Shown: positions 17,642 through 26,277 of the stretch, in pieces
Numbering within the stretch: the first letter of the stretch is position 1
Layout of the letters: the number at the start of each line of letters is the position of its first letter
DNA from: Chitinophagaceae bacterium
GTDB lineage: Bacteria > Bacteroidota > Bacteroidia > Chitinophagales > UBA10324
NCBI GenBank assembly: GCA_016704325.1
Contig: JADJAG010000007.1
Coordinates: 1-64,000, forward strand
Reading direction: 5' to 3'
Length of the DNA: 64,000 nt
The notes under the pieces: model-generated
Seen by the model: the letters and a program-made list of their open reading frames with translations, nothing else
Told to the model about the DNA's origin: nothing
Databases searched by the model: none
Program-made: the position numbers and the translations under genes

Positions 17642-20600
17642 ATGAAAAAGATTGTTTCAGGTTTCCCTTTTATTGCTTCGGTATTATGTCTTAACATTTT
17701 TTATACTCAAGCGCAAGAGAAGGGCGCAAATATTAAGGTGGCTGAGAGTGAAGATGTGTTAGTCAATAATAACACGTTTGAGGAATACAAATCTAATTCG
17801 TATAATATTCGTTTTGACGCAAAAGATAGCTGTAAGCAAGAGGATTTCGTTTTTGTTTTTAAAGAGAGACTGGGATTGAGAGATGATGACAAGTTCAATA
17901 TTGAGAAATTGAATGTAGATAATCTGGGATATACTCATTATAGCTGTCAACAGTTTTATAAGGACGTGAAAGTAAACGGAGGAGTACTGTTGTTACATGA
18001 AAGGGATGGTAAACTTGTTACGGTTAATGGCCAATTTTACCGCGGAATAGAGTTGGATATTATTCCTACGCTCTCACAAAAGGAAGCCTTGGTGTTGGCA
18101 AAAAAGTATTCAAGAGGAACCGAATTTGAATTGGAAGACTCCGTCTATGAGAATAATTTAAGGATGATTAGAGTTGATACAAGTTCTACTTTTTATCCTT
18201 TAGTTGAATTGTGTATTTCACCAATTAAGGTAGAAAACAAGCAGGAGCAGTTTCACTTGTCTTATAGGATTAGAATTCCTACGAAGGACGTGGGTACCTA
18301 TATTTATGTAATTGATGCTGTTAATGGAAGTTTGATAAGTAAAGTTTCAGTTGTTTACAATTTTGATGTGAATGGGATTGGTCAGACAATATATAGTGGT
18401 TCTCAAACCATAACAGTTTATAACGATTTATTTAATTATAGTCTTAGGGATTATGATCGAAAAGTCTTTACCTACGACTTAAAAAGCGGAGTAGACTTTG
18501 AAAATGCATTTGATTTTACTTCTGAGGATAAAGATTTGTGGCCAGTTGTTTTTCAAATAAAATTGATTATTTCAGAATTAAACAATAATTGGTGGGTGGG
18601 TTCAAACGAAAATATAAATGGGGGAGAACCTGATCTTTTTTTTACCCTTGAGGATGCAAGTGAAAATACGCTTTATTCTTCGACAATAAAGGAGAATACA
18701 ATTGTCCCTGATACGTTTAGTGTCACCTTGCCATTAAATGATAATGGACCTTATATTGTTAAAATCTGGGATGATGATTTTATTGGTGATGATTTGCTTG
18801 GGACATTTGTACTATTAACTTCTTCTGGTGATCACTCGTTTGAATTTAATGGTACTCTTGGTTCATATACCGGATTACTTATGAATAATCCCGCATTGGA
18901 TGCGCATTGGGGTATGGAAAAAGTATTCGATTTCTACAAAGAGAAATTTAATAGAAATAGCTATAATAATCAGGGAGCTTCAATCAAAAGTTATCTCAAC
19001 TTTAGTATTGAAAATAGTAAATATGGATACCCAAACAATTCATATGCAACTGAGGGGATTATGGTTTTTGGTTTAGGAGATAACATAAATTTTCGACCTA
19101 TTGTTTGCCTAGATGTGGCAGGACATGAATTTACACATTTAGTTTATGAATCTAGCATGAAGGATAAGCAAGTGAAATACGAGAATGAATCAGGTGCATT
19201 GAATGAATCTTTTTCAGATATTTTTGGAACTGCCATTGAATTTTATGCTAAGCCAAATACGGCAAATTGGACAATGGGTGAAGAAGTAAAGATAAAGGCA
19301 CCATATTTTTACAGATCTCTCCAAGATCCAAATTTGAATGGCCATGCTAAAATATATCCTAATTCTGATCCATATCTTTCTGAGGAGTACTTTTGGAAAC
19401 CATTAAGTTATACACCAGACTATGATATGAATGATCTGGGTGGTGTGCATTCCAATAGCGGTGTGCAAAATTATTGGTTTTATCTTTTGGTCAATGGCGG
19501 AATAGGTACAAACCAGTTTGACAATTCATTTAATGTTTCTGCTATGGGGATGGATGACGCTTTAAATATTGTTTATAGGAATTTAACAACCTATTTGTCT
19601 TCTACTTCAGGATATTTGGACGCAGCCGTAGGGTCACTAAATGCAGCTATAGATTTGTTTGGATTGGGGAGCGCACAGTATACCGCCGTGTATAATGCAT
19701 GGTATGCTGTAAATGTTTTTAAATCTCCAACAAGTTATTGTGCGGGCACAACAAATCTTACGAGTGCAACTGGAGAATTTCAGGAGAGACTTGGGAGTGG
19801 TAGTTATGGGAACAATGCCGATTGCATATGGAAGATACAACCAACTGGTGCTACATCTATTACTTTGTCATTTAGTTCATTCGATTTATTAGCCGGGGAT
19901 ACTGTTTATATCTATAAAGGTAGCAGTACAAATGATGAATTATTAAAAAAGGTTTCCGGAAATACACTCCAAGATCCAATTACTGCTAACGGATCATCTA
20001 TGCTTGTTAGATTCACCTCGGATGCTTCTGGTATTGCTGGCGGATTTAATGCAAATTACACTTCAGTAACTTCAAGCACAAACTTTTGTAGCGGGGTAAT
20101 TATATTAAATCAATCTGCAGACATTCTATCCGATGGAAGTGGTATCAATGATTATGTTAACAATGCAAATTGCCAATGGAAAATTGAACCACCAGGAGCC
20201 AGTTCCATTTCATTGGCTTTTTCATCATTTGATTTACAATTAGGTGACTCGGTTAAGATCTACAATGGGCCGACTACTTCATCTCCATTAATACATAAAT
20301 ATTCTGGAGATGCAATTCCCCCAATTCAAAATTATTCGACAGGTCAAATATTGGTAGTATTCAGCAGCACCCCTTCGGGTACTGCTTCAGGTTGGGATGC
20401 TTCATATACTTCAGTGGGAATTGGATATTGTAATCCATCAAATGTTTTAATTGCAAGCTCGGGAACCATTACTGACGGTAGCGCAGTAAATAACTATTAC
20501 AATAACACAGATTGCGGGTGGCTGATTGATCCACTGTCAGCTGTATCAATCAGTTTGACATTTACTTTGTTCGATTTAGAGCTTGCTGCGCAAGGAGGTT

Positions 20601-22636
20601 CCGGTGTTATTTATGATTGGGTTAAGGTATTTGATGGTGCTGATGCCAACTCTAATTTGATAGGCACTTTTACCGGAACGACATTGCCACCTGTTTTAAC
20701 TTCTTCTGGTGGGGCTATGTATCTTCAGTTTCATACTGATGGAGCGGTTGTGGCGCAGGGTTGGAATGCCTCTTATACTTCAATAGAAACAGGCTATTGT
20801 GCAGGGACTACTTTATTAACATCAGCATCTGGTTCGTTAAATGATGGAAGTGGTACAAGCAACTATGGCAGCAATGCAGATTGCAAGTGGTTAATTCAAC
20901 CAGCAAATGCTTTATCAATTGTTTTGTCATTCAGTTTCTTTGATACGGAACTGAATTATGATGGCATCACTGTTTATGATGGTAGTACAACAGCCGCCCC
21001 TGTTATTGGTGTTTTTACTGGTAGCACATTACCTCCTACAATATTTTCAAACGGGGGCGCAATGTTAGTTCGATTTACATCCGATAATGCAATAGAACAA
21101 CAAGGCTGGTCAGCGAATTATGTTGCTAACATTTCCGCATCAGGAGGTTTAAGTGGTTTAAATGAGTATGAATATTGGTTCGACAATAACTATGCTGATA
21201 AAATAAGTCAGGCAATTGCTTCAGTCAGCAACTATACAATTAATACAGGCATACCAACAGAAGGATTAGCAAATGGTCTTCATTCATTTCACATTCGTTT
21301 TAAAGATAAGAGCGATAATTGGAGTTCTGTAGTAAGCCAGTTTTTTCAAAAACTTGCACCAACCAATGGATTACCCAATCTGGTAACTGCGTATCGCTAC
21401 TGGTTTAACCAGGAATCTGCCAATATGGTGAATGTGAATTTGGCGGTACCAACAAACCCTTATGATTTAATCACTGATATTGCTACTACTGGTTTACCTA
21501 ATGGCACACATACCGCTAATTTTCAATTCAAAGACACCAGAGGTTATTGGAGCTCTGTACTCACCGATACGTTTACAAAGAGCTTATCGGCACCTAAGAT
21601 TAGCCTGGTTTTAAAGACAGGTGTTGTTTGCCCGAACACAGGTGCTGTTGACATAAAGGTTACAAAAGGTGTATCACCTTACACTTACTTATGGTCAAAT
21701 GGTGCCATTACGCAGGATTTGACAGGACTTGCACCGGGCACATACACCGTTACAGTTACAGGAGCTAATGGCGCATCTTCTACTGACTCTTACAATGTTA
21801 GCCAATCAAATATTCCAAAACCTAAAAATTTATCAGCAACCAATGTCACAAGTTGCAGCGCAACCTTAAACTGGCAGGCAATTTCAGGAATTACGGAATA
21901 TAAAGTGCGGTATCGAATTACCGGTACCACTGAATGGTCCACTCCCATAAAATTGGGAAATCAATTGAGCTACATTTTTCTAAATTTATTACCAAATACA
22001 AGCTATGATTTGTCGGTGGCTTCAAAATGTTCTGGTAGTGCAACCACAGGGAATTATGCTATAATTACTTCAACTACTCTAAAGTGTACTGCCCCTATCA
22101 ACATTACAGCAACAAGCATTACTTCGAGCTCTGCCCTAATCAGTTGGACGGGAGTTTGCAACCCTGTGAGCTATAAGATAAATTATAAACCATTGGGAGG
22201 AAGTTTCACAACAGTTAATGTTACGTCAAGTCCGAAAACTATTAATGGATTATCTCCTTCAACTACGTACGAATATCAGGTAAAGGCTGTATGTGCAGTT
22301 GATAATTCACAATACTCAACATTGCAGAGTTTTACCACAAGCCCCCTCAAAGATGCCTTAACGGAAGAAAATGATTTGAACGCTTACAATGTTTCAATTT
22401 ATCCAAATCCCACATCTGGCAATTTTGTATTGTCATTTACTAATCCTTTAAAAGAAAAAGTAAGCGTTGAATTGGTAAACATTCTCGGACAAAAAGTGCA
22501 GAAAATCTTTGAAGGCACCACAGAAACGAAGTTCAGCAAAGAAATTAACGGAAATGAATTGCCTTCGGCTATGTACTATGTGGAGATAGCGATTGGCAGT
22601 GAAAGAATTACCCGGAAACTGGTGATTGAGAGGTAA
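17642..22636 (+). CDS. T9SS-exported M4 (thermolysin-like) metalloprotease with C2-like and CUB domains
   Basis: A 1664-aa secreted peptidase. Order: signal peptide (to about 24), FTP/PepSY-type propeptide (about 45-230), an inserted segment around 298-395 with an acidic DDDFIGDDLLG loop resembling a C2 domain, then the M4 catalytic domain. The zinc motif is HEFTH (495-499) and NESGALNESFSD supplies the third ligand Glu about 20 residues on. Four CUB-like domains follow (about 699-1165; each has a YC..G start and an ADCxWxI or NCQWKI strand), then two EYWFD/YRYWFN repeat segments, a PKKD-like module and two fibronectin type III domains. It ends with a T9SS type A sorting domain (about 1580-1664; SIYPNPTSGNF, KLVIER). 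It is embedded between four beta-helix proteins. Confidence 0.85.
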   Translation: MKKIVSGFPFIASVLCLNIFYTQAQEKGANIKVAESEDVLVNNNTFEEYKSNSYNIRFDAKDSCKQEDFVFVFKERLGLRDDDKFNIEKLNVDNLGYTHYSCQQFYKDVKVNGGVLLLHERDGKLVTVNGQFYRGIELDIIPTLSQKEALVLAKKYSRGTEFELEDSVYENNLRMIRVDTSSTFYPLVELCISPIKVENKQEQFHLSYRIRIPTKDVGTYIYVIDAVNGSLISKVSVVYNFDVNGIGQTIYSGSQTITVYNDLFNYSLRDYDRKVFTYDLKSGVDFENAFDFTSEDKDLWPVVFQIKLIISELNNNWWVGSNENINGGEPDLFFTLEDASENTLYSSTIKENTIVPDTFSVTLPLNDNGPYIVKIWDDDFIGDDLLGTFVLLTSSGDHSFEFNGTLGSYTGLLMNNPALDAHWGMEKVFDFYKEKFNRNSYNNQGASIKSYLNFSIENSKYGYPNNSYATEGIMVFGLGDNINFRPIVCLDVAGHEFTHLVYESSMKDKQVKYENESGALNESFSDIFGTAIEFYAKPNTANWTMGEEVKIKAPYFYRSLQDPNLNGHAKIYPNSDPYLSEEYFWKPLSYTPDYDMNDLGGVHSNSGVQNYWFYLLVNGGIGTNQFDNSFNVSAMGMDDALNIVYRNLTTYLSSTSGYLDAAVGSLNAAIDLFGLGSAQYTAVYNAWYAVNVFKSPTSYCAGTTNLTSATGEFQERLGSGSYGNNADCIWKIQPTGATSITLSFSSFDLLAGDTVYIYKGSSTNDELLKKVSGNTLQDPITANGSSMLVRFTSDASGIAGGFNANYTSVTSSTNFCSGVIILNQSADILSDGSGINDYVNNANCQWKIEPPGASSISLAFSSFDLQLGDSVKIYNGPTTSSPLIHKYSGDAIPPIQNYSTGQILVVFSSTPSGTASGWDASYTSVGIGYCNPSNVLIASSGTITDGSAVNNYYNNTDCGWLIDPLSAVSISLTFTLFDLELAAQGGSGVIYDWVKVFDGADANSNLIGTFTGTTLPPVLTSSGGAMYLQFHTDGAVVAQGWNASYTSIETGYCAGTTLLTSASGSLNDGSGTSNYGSNADCKWLIQPANALSIVLSFSFFDTELNYDGITVYDGSTTAAPVIGVFTGSTLPPTIFSNGGAMLVRFTSDNAIEQQGWSANYVANISASGGLSGLNEYEYWFDNNYADKISQAIASVSNYTINTGIPTEGLANGLHSFHIRFKDKSDNWSSVVSQFFQKLAPTNGLPNLVTAYRYWFNQESANMVNVNLAVPTNPYDLITDIATTGLPNGTHTANFQFKDTRGYWSSVLTDTFTKSLSAPKISLVLKTGVVCPNTGAVDIKVTKGVSPYTYLWSNGAITQDLTGLAPGTYTVTVTGANGASSTDSYNVSQSNIPKPKNLSATNVTSCSATLNWQAISGITEYKVRYRITGTTEWSTPIKLGNQLSYIFLNLLPNTSYDLSVASKCSGSATTGNYAIITSTTLKCTAPINITATSITSSSALISWTGVCNPVSYKINYKPLGGSFTTVNVTSSPKTINGLSPSTTYEYQVKAVCAVDNSQYSTLQSFTTSPLKDALTEENDLNAYNVSIYPNPTSGNFVLSFTNPLKEKVSVELVNILGQKVQKIFEGTTETKFSKEINGNELPSAMYYVEIAIGSERITRKLVIER

Positions 22637-22758
22637 AACCTTGATGAATTAAACTTCATTTAGAATTCACTATATGAGTTTATGTTGTCAGGTTAATGCA
22701 CGGAGAAAAATCAAAAGGAAGGAAAATTAGTCATTCAATAATTCTTAAAATCACTGTC

Positions 22759-23760
22759 ATGCGCTCTATAATTGCATTTTTACTACTGATGAATACTTCT
22801 ATATTCTTTTCTTATGCCCAGCAACTTATTACAGTTCAACATCAGGGTGCAGCTACTTTTTATACTGATGTTTCATTGGCCGTTAATGGAGCACTTGCAG
22901 GGGATACTATTTATATTCCGGGAGGAGTTTACCCAGGGAATTTAACTATAAGTAAGGAACTACACCTTATCGGGGTAGGGCACAATCCAAATTATTCAAC
23001 AGCTACAGACTATTCAGTTTTGAATGCAAGCATATCTTTTTATGATGGAGCCGACCACAGTTCAGTGACGGGTTTATTAATTAATGGATCCATTTTCTTT
23101 AATAGCAGTGGACTTTCTTTTATTCATATTTCCAGGTGTAACTTAGGAAACAATTTTATCCTTATGAATGCTACTGTATTCAATTCTACGGTTTCAGAAT
23201 GTATATTGAATTACATTCAAGCGGAATTTGAAAGTTACAATAATGCGTTTTATAACAACATTTTTCTTACTGGCATATTTAATTTTGGAGCTAATAATTT
23301 ATTAGCAAATAATGTTTTTGTCTTCAACGGAAGCTATCCCATTAATAGCATCTTAACTTCAGAAATTAGAAATAATATTTTTCTATGCGTGAATAACAAT
23401 ATAATTATTGGTAATTCACTTACCATAAAAAATAATTTAGTCATTAATAGCATTATTTGCGATTTATCTTGGATTTGCAGTGGGAATATCAATGCTCAAC
23501 CCCTCAATTCAATTTTTGTTAATTATCCACAAACCGGAGCAGGTTTCAGCTACTCTGATGATTACCATCTTCAGGCGACTTCTCCAGGTAAGAATGCAGG
23601 TACGGATGGAACTGACATTGGAATTTATGGAGGTGCTTTTCCATGGAAAGATGGAAGCGTTCCCTATAACCCTCACATAACTGTTAAAAACATTGCTTCA
23701 ACAACTGATAGTGCCGGCAAACTTAATATAAATGTTACAGTGGTGGCTCAGGATCATTAA
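22759..23760 (+). CDS. Secreted right-handed beta-helix protein, paralogue 4
   Basis: The open frame starts at 22696, but the signal peptide begins at the Met at 22759 (MRSIIAFLLL, ending near SYAQQ), giving 333 aa. It carries the same GDTIYIPGGVYP, KELHLIGVGHNP and terminal GTDGTDIGIYGGAFPW, NPHITVK, VVAQDH marks as the three genes upstream of the metalloprotease. It is separated from the protease stop by about 120 bp and may have its own promoter. Its position on the other side of the protease suggests that the whole set moves or duplicates together. Confidence 0.75.
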   Translation: MRSIIAFLLLMNTSIFFSYAQQLITVQHQGAATFYTDVSLAVNGALAGDTIYIPGGVYPGNLTISKELHLIGVGHNPNYSTATDYSVLNASISFYDGADHSSVTGLLINGSIFFNSSGLSFIHISRCNLGNNFILMNATVFNSTVSECILNYIQAEFESYNNAFYNNIFLTGIFNFGANNLLANNVFVFNGSYPINSILTSEIRNNIFLCVNNNIIIGNSLTIKNNLVINSIICDLSWICSGNINAQPLNSIFVNYPQTGAGFSYSDDYHLQATSPGKNAGTDGTDIGIYGGAFPWKDGSVPYNPHITVKNIASTTDSAGKLNINVTVVAQDH

Positions 23761-23766
23761 GCCAAG

Positions 23767-24265
23767 TTAGTCTGGATTTGTAATCACTACTTTTCGAAAC
23801 ATACTCAAAACCTTGCTGGGCATACGTTACAGACAATCTGCTTTAGCGGTTTTTATACTGAAAATGTAAGGGGTTACAATTGACACCATGCTTTCCTTAG
23901 GGGAAAATAGTTCATGACTATTTGAGACTGAATTTTATGCGCACTTTTCCGGATAGAAATATGAATGAAAGTTAAGCCAGTCAAGGGTTCTGAAGGTTTC
24001 GAACACCTGTGATTTGTAATCACTACTTTTCGAAACATACTCAAAACCTTGCTGGGCATACGTTACAGACAATCTGCTTTAGCGGTTTTTATACTGAAAA
24101 TGTAATGGGTTACAATTGACACCATGCTTTCCTTAGGGGAAAATAATTCATGACTATTTGAGACTGAATTTTATGCGCACTTTTCCGGATAGAAATATGA
24201 ATGAAAGTTAAGCGTGTCAAGGGCTCTGAAGGTTTCGAACACCTGTAATTACAAATCCGGACTAA
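23767..24265. mobile_element. TIR-bounded element with a 236-bp internal tandem duplication
   Basis: Ends GTTAGTCTGGATTTGTAAT (23767-23785) and ATTACAAATCCGGACTAAC (24247-24265) are inverses with one mismatch. Inside are two tandem copies of a 236-bp unit (23775-24010 and 24011-24246) that differ at about five positions, so the duplication is recent. Readable ORFs in it are minus-strand duplicates of each other and look non-coding. It is a non-autonomous, MITE-like element by structure. Confidence 0.65.
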
Positions 24266-24278
24266 CGAGGGTGGACTA

Positions 24279-24704
24279 TTATTTGTCAATAGGAGGATTT
24301 TTGCGACGGATTGCATTTGTTAAGAATGCAGTTACAATAGCTACCAAAATATAACCCGTTAGATTTTTCTCAATTAACTGGAGGTATCCAGTCACAATAG
24401 ATGCTCCCAAAACAATCATCAGAACTATAACGTTATAAACACTTTCACGAACAAAATTTATACGATAGTTTCTTTGATTTTCCAAAACGATCTTAAACCT
24501 TTCCTGTTCTATCTTTATTCGCGTCTCACCTTCACTATTCTTTGATTGCTCATGATTTTCCCAAGCTTTCAAGACTGCTTCAACATTTTTTTCTGTGAAT
24601 AGGCTTTTAAATAGTGGGATTAGGGTATTAAACTCAGCAACCTCTTCGTAAGGGATTGTTTTTGCAATATCCACCTGCTTATTTCTTGCGTTTTTCTTAC
24701 TCAT
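24279..24704 (-). CDS. Small membrane protein of unknown function
   Basis: 141 aa. The first 80 residues are polar and helical (coiled-coil-like, KNSEGETRIKIEQERFKIVLENQ). Two membrane segments follow (about 90-110 and 115-132) and a basic tail. It is not recognised as a named family. It lies 54 bp after the next gene upstream on the same strand, so the two may be co-transcribed. It has no signal peptide. Confidence 0.55.
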   Translation of the reverse strand: MSKKNARNKQVDIAKTIPYEEVAEFNTLIPLFKSLFTEKNVEAVLKAWENHEQSKNSEGETRIKIEQERFKIVLENQRNYRINFVRESVYNVIVLMIVLGASIVTGYLQLIEKNLTGYILVAIVTAFLTNAIRRKNPPIDK

Positions 24705-24758
24705 AGTTTTACTTTTTAGGACTCCACATGAAAATGATTACTCATAAAAAATGTCATG

Positions 24759-26234
24759 TTATTTGATAAACCTTCTTGTTGCTCGCACAAAATTATAGAT
24801 CATGTACGAAGCCCAAACTCGCATAGCGATGTCAATTATTGTACTATAGCCAACAAACTCTTTCTCATTTCTTCTGAGCGGGTTCATTAATCTGAAGTAT
24901 TCAGCAAAAGCTGATTCAAAAGCAGAGTTAGAAGCTTGAGCAATCGAAAATGACAAGTTGTGATAGTTAAAGAGCATTATTAAAATAGCAAACATTAACC
25001 AATGAATAATTACTAACCCGATAAATGGTCTTAACATGCTCAACCCAAAATCGCTAAATACATGACTGAACCCTATTATTAATTTTGTGCCAGGGTCCTT
25101 TTCAAAAGTAATTGACCGATCGTGGGCTCTCATTTCAAGGGAGTGAAACTTTTGCTCATTCACAACATCCCCTTGCTTGCTCAGGGCATACTTGATCTGT
25201 CTATAGGTTTCTCGTTGATTCCTATAATAGGCTAAAACTTTTTCATCCACTTTGAACTGCTCTGCTTCTGCATCATAAACAGGTGAAGGATGCTCAATCC
25301 TTTTAATCATACTCTCTACTTTTATGTCTTCATCCTCTCTGTAAATTCTTCGCCCTTTGAATGAACCAATAGTTACAGACCACCTTACATTTACGAATGA
25401 ACAATCTGCCAGATGAGAATTAACAATGTTCACCTTTGCGAAACTTCCGAAATCAACAGAATAAAATTCAGCCTTACCGAGATAAGATTCGGCAATTGAT
25501 AGTTCTGTGGGCAAACCATCCATTTTCATTGATTTCAGGTTCCAGATTCTCAATCCATCTATGTTCCTATATCTATAAATGCTCAGGCAGTTCACGTTGA
25601 TATCTTCAATTGCAATTGATGAGTTTGGCGAATGATGAGAGAAGTGTAACTCTTCAATTTTCGTTTTTGCACCTGTAACTTTAATATCGCCCACTACCTT
25701 TTCAAAATTGATCCAAACAGATTTCATATTTCCACCTCCCCAGTAACCAATATTTAATTTTTGAAATGTACCACCACTGATATTGACGGTTGTATTCTCA
25801 TTAAAGGTCCATTTACAGTCAGAATACTCCCCTTGAATTACTAAAAATTGAATTCCGACCGCGACCTCAACAAAATTCAATTCTGAGTTAAATTTTGTTT
25901 TGTTTCCGTTCAAGGTTAGTCGTTTATCAAAGAAACATTGATTGAAACTAAGATTAACATCCCATACCGAGTTAAAGAATAAAACATCCTCTTTGAAAAA
26001 ACAATTGACAAAACGCAGTCCTGATGCATCATTGCTCGGAAACTCAATTGGCGCAGTGAATATCTTTTCCCGAATCAAAAGACTTCCTCCAAAAGATTTG
26101 ACTGGGTTGGGCTTTTGAAGTTCCCCTTGAATAAATATATTGAAGTCAGCTATCTGAGAATAACCTGCTAACTCATTGGGTGGTATTCTATGAGTAAAAC
26201 TCATTGGTTGAAAATCTTGGTTTACTCCTTTCAA
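24759..26234 (-). CDS. Pentapeptide-like protein with C-terminal membrane segments
   Basis: 491 aa (or from the Met at 26204, MSFTHRIPP). The first 300 residues are a repetitive beta-rich region reminiscent of pentapeptide-repeat or quadrilateral beta-helix proteins (strands such as LRFVNCFFKEDVLFF, LSFNQCFFDKRLTLNG). The C-terminus has two membrane segments (around 385-410 and 455-480) and a basic VRATRRFIK end, like the paired membrane helices of pentapeptide-repeat membrane proteins. No signal peptide is seen. The partner gene downstream also has two membrane helices. Function unknown. Confidence 0.5.
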   Translation of the reverse strand: MKGVNQDFQPMSFTHRIPPNELAGYSQIADFNIFIQGELQKPNPVKSFGGSLLIREKIFTAPIEFPSNDASGLRFVNCFFKEDVLFFNSVWDVNLSFNQCFFDKRLTLNGNKTKFNSELNFVEVAVGIQFLVIQGEYSDCKWTFNENTTVNISGGTFQKLNIGYWGGGNMKSVWINFEKVVGDIKVTGAKTKIEELHFSHHSPNSSIAIEDINVNCLSIYRYRNIDGLRIWNLKSMKMDGLPTELSIAESYLGKAEFYSVDFGSFAKVNIVNSHLADCSFVNVRWSVTIGSFKGRRIYREDEDIKVESMIKRIEHPSPVYDAEAEQFKVDEKVLAYYRNQRETYRQIKYALSKQGDVVNEQKFHSLEMRAHDRSITFEKDPGTKLIIGFSHVFSDFGLSMLRPFIGLVIIHWLMFAILIMLFNYHNLSFSIAQASNSAFESAFAEYFRLMNPLRRNEKEFVGYSTIIDIAMRVWASYMIYNFVRATRRFIK

Positions 26235-26277
26235 TTCTTACCATAAACTGTTCACCGAATAATTCCAGCAAACAACC

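Noticed and set aside
23874..24316. Two nearly identical minus-strand ORFs of 61 and 68 aa
   Set aside because: They are frames across the two copies of the 236-bp tandem repeat, so duplication of the DNA, not selection for protein, explains their similarity.
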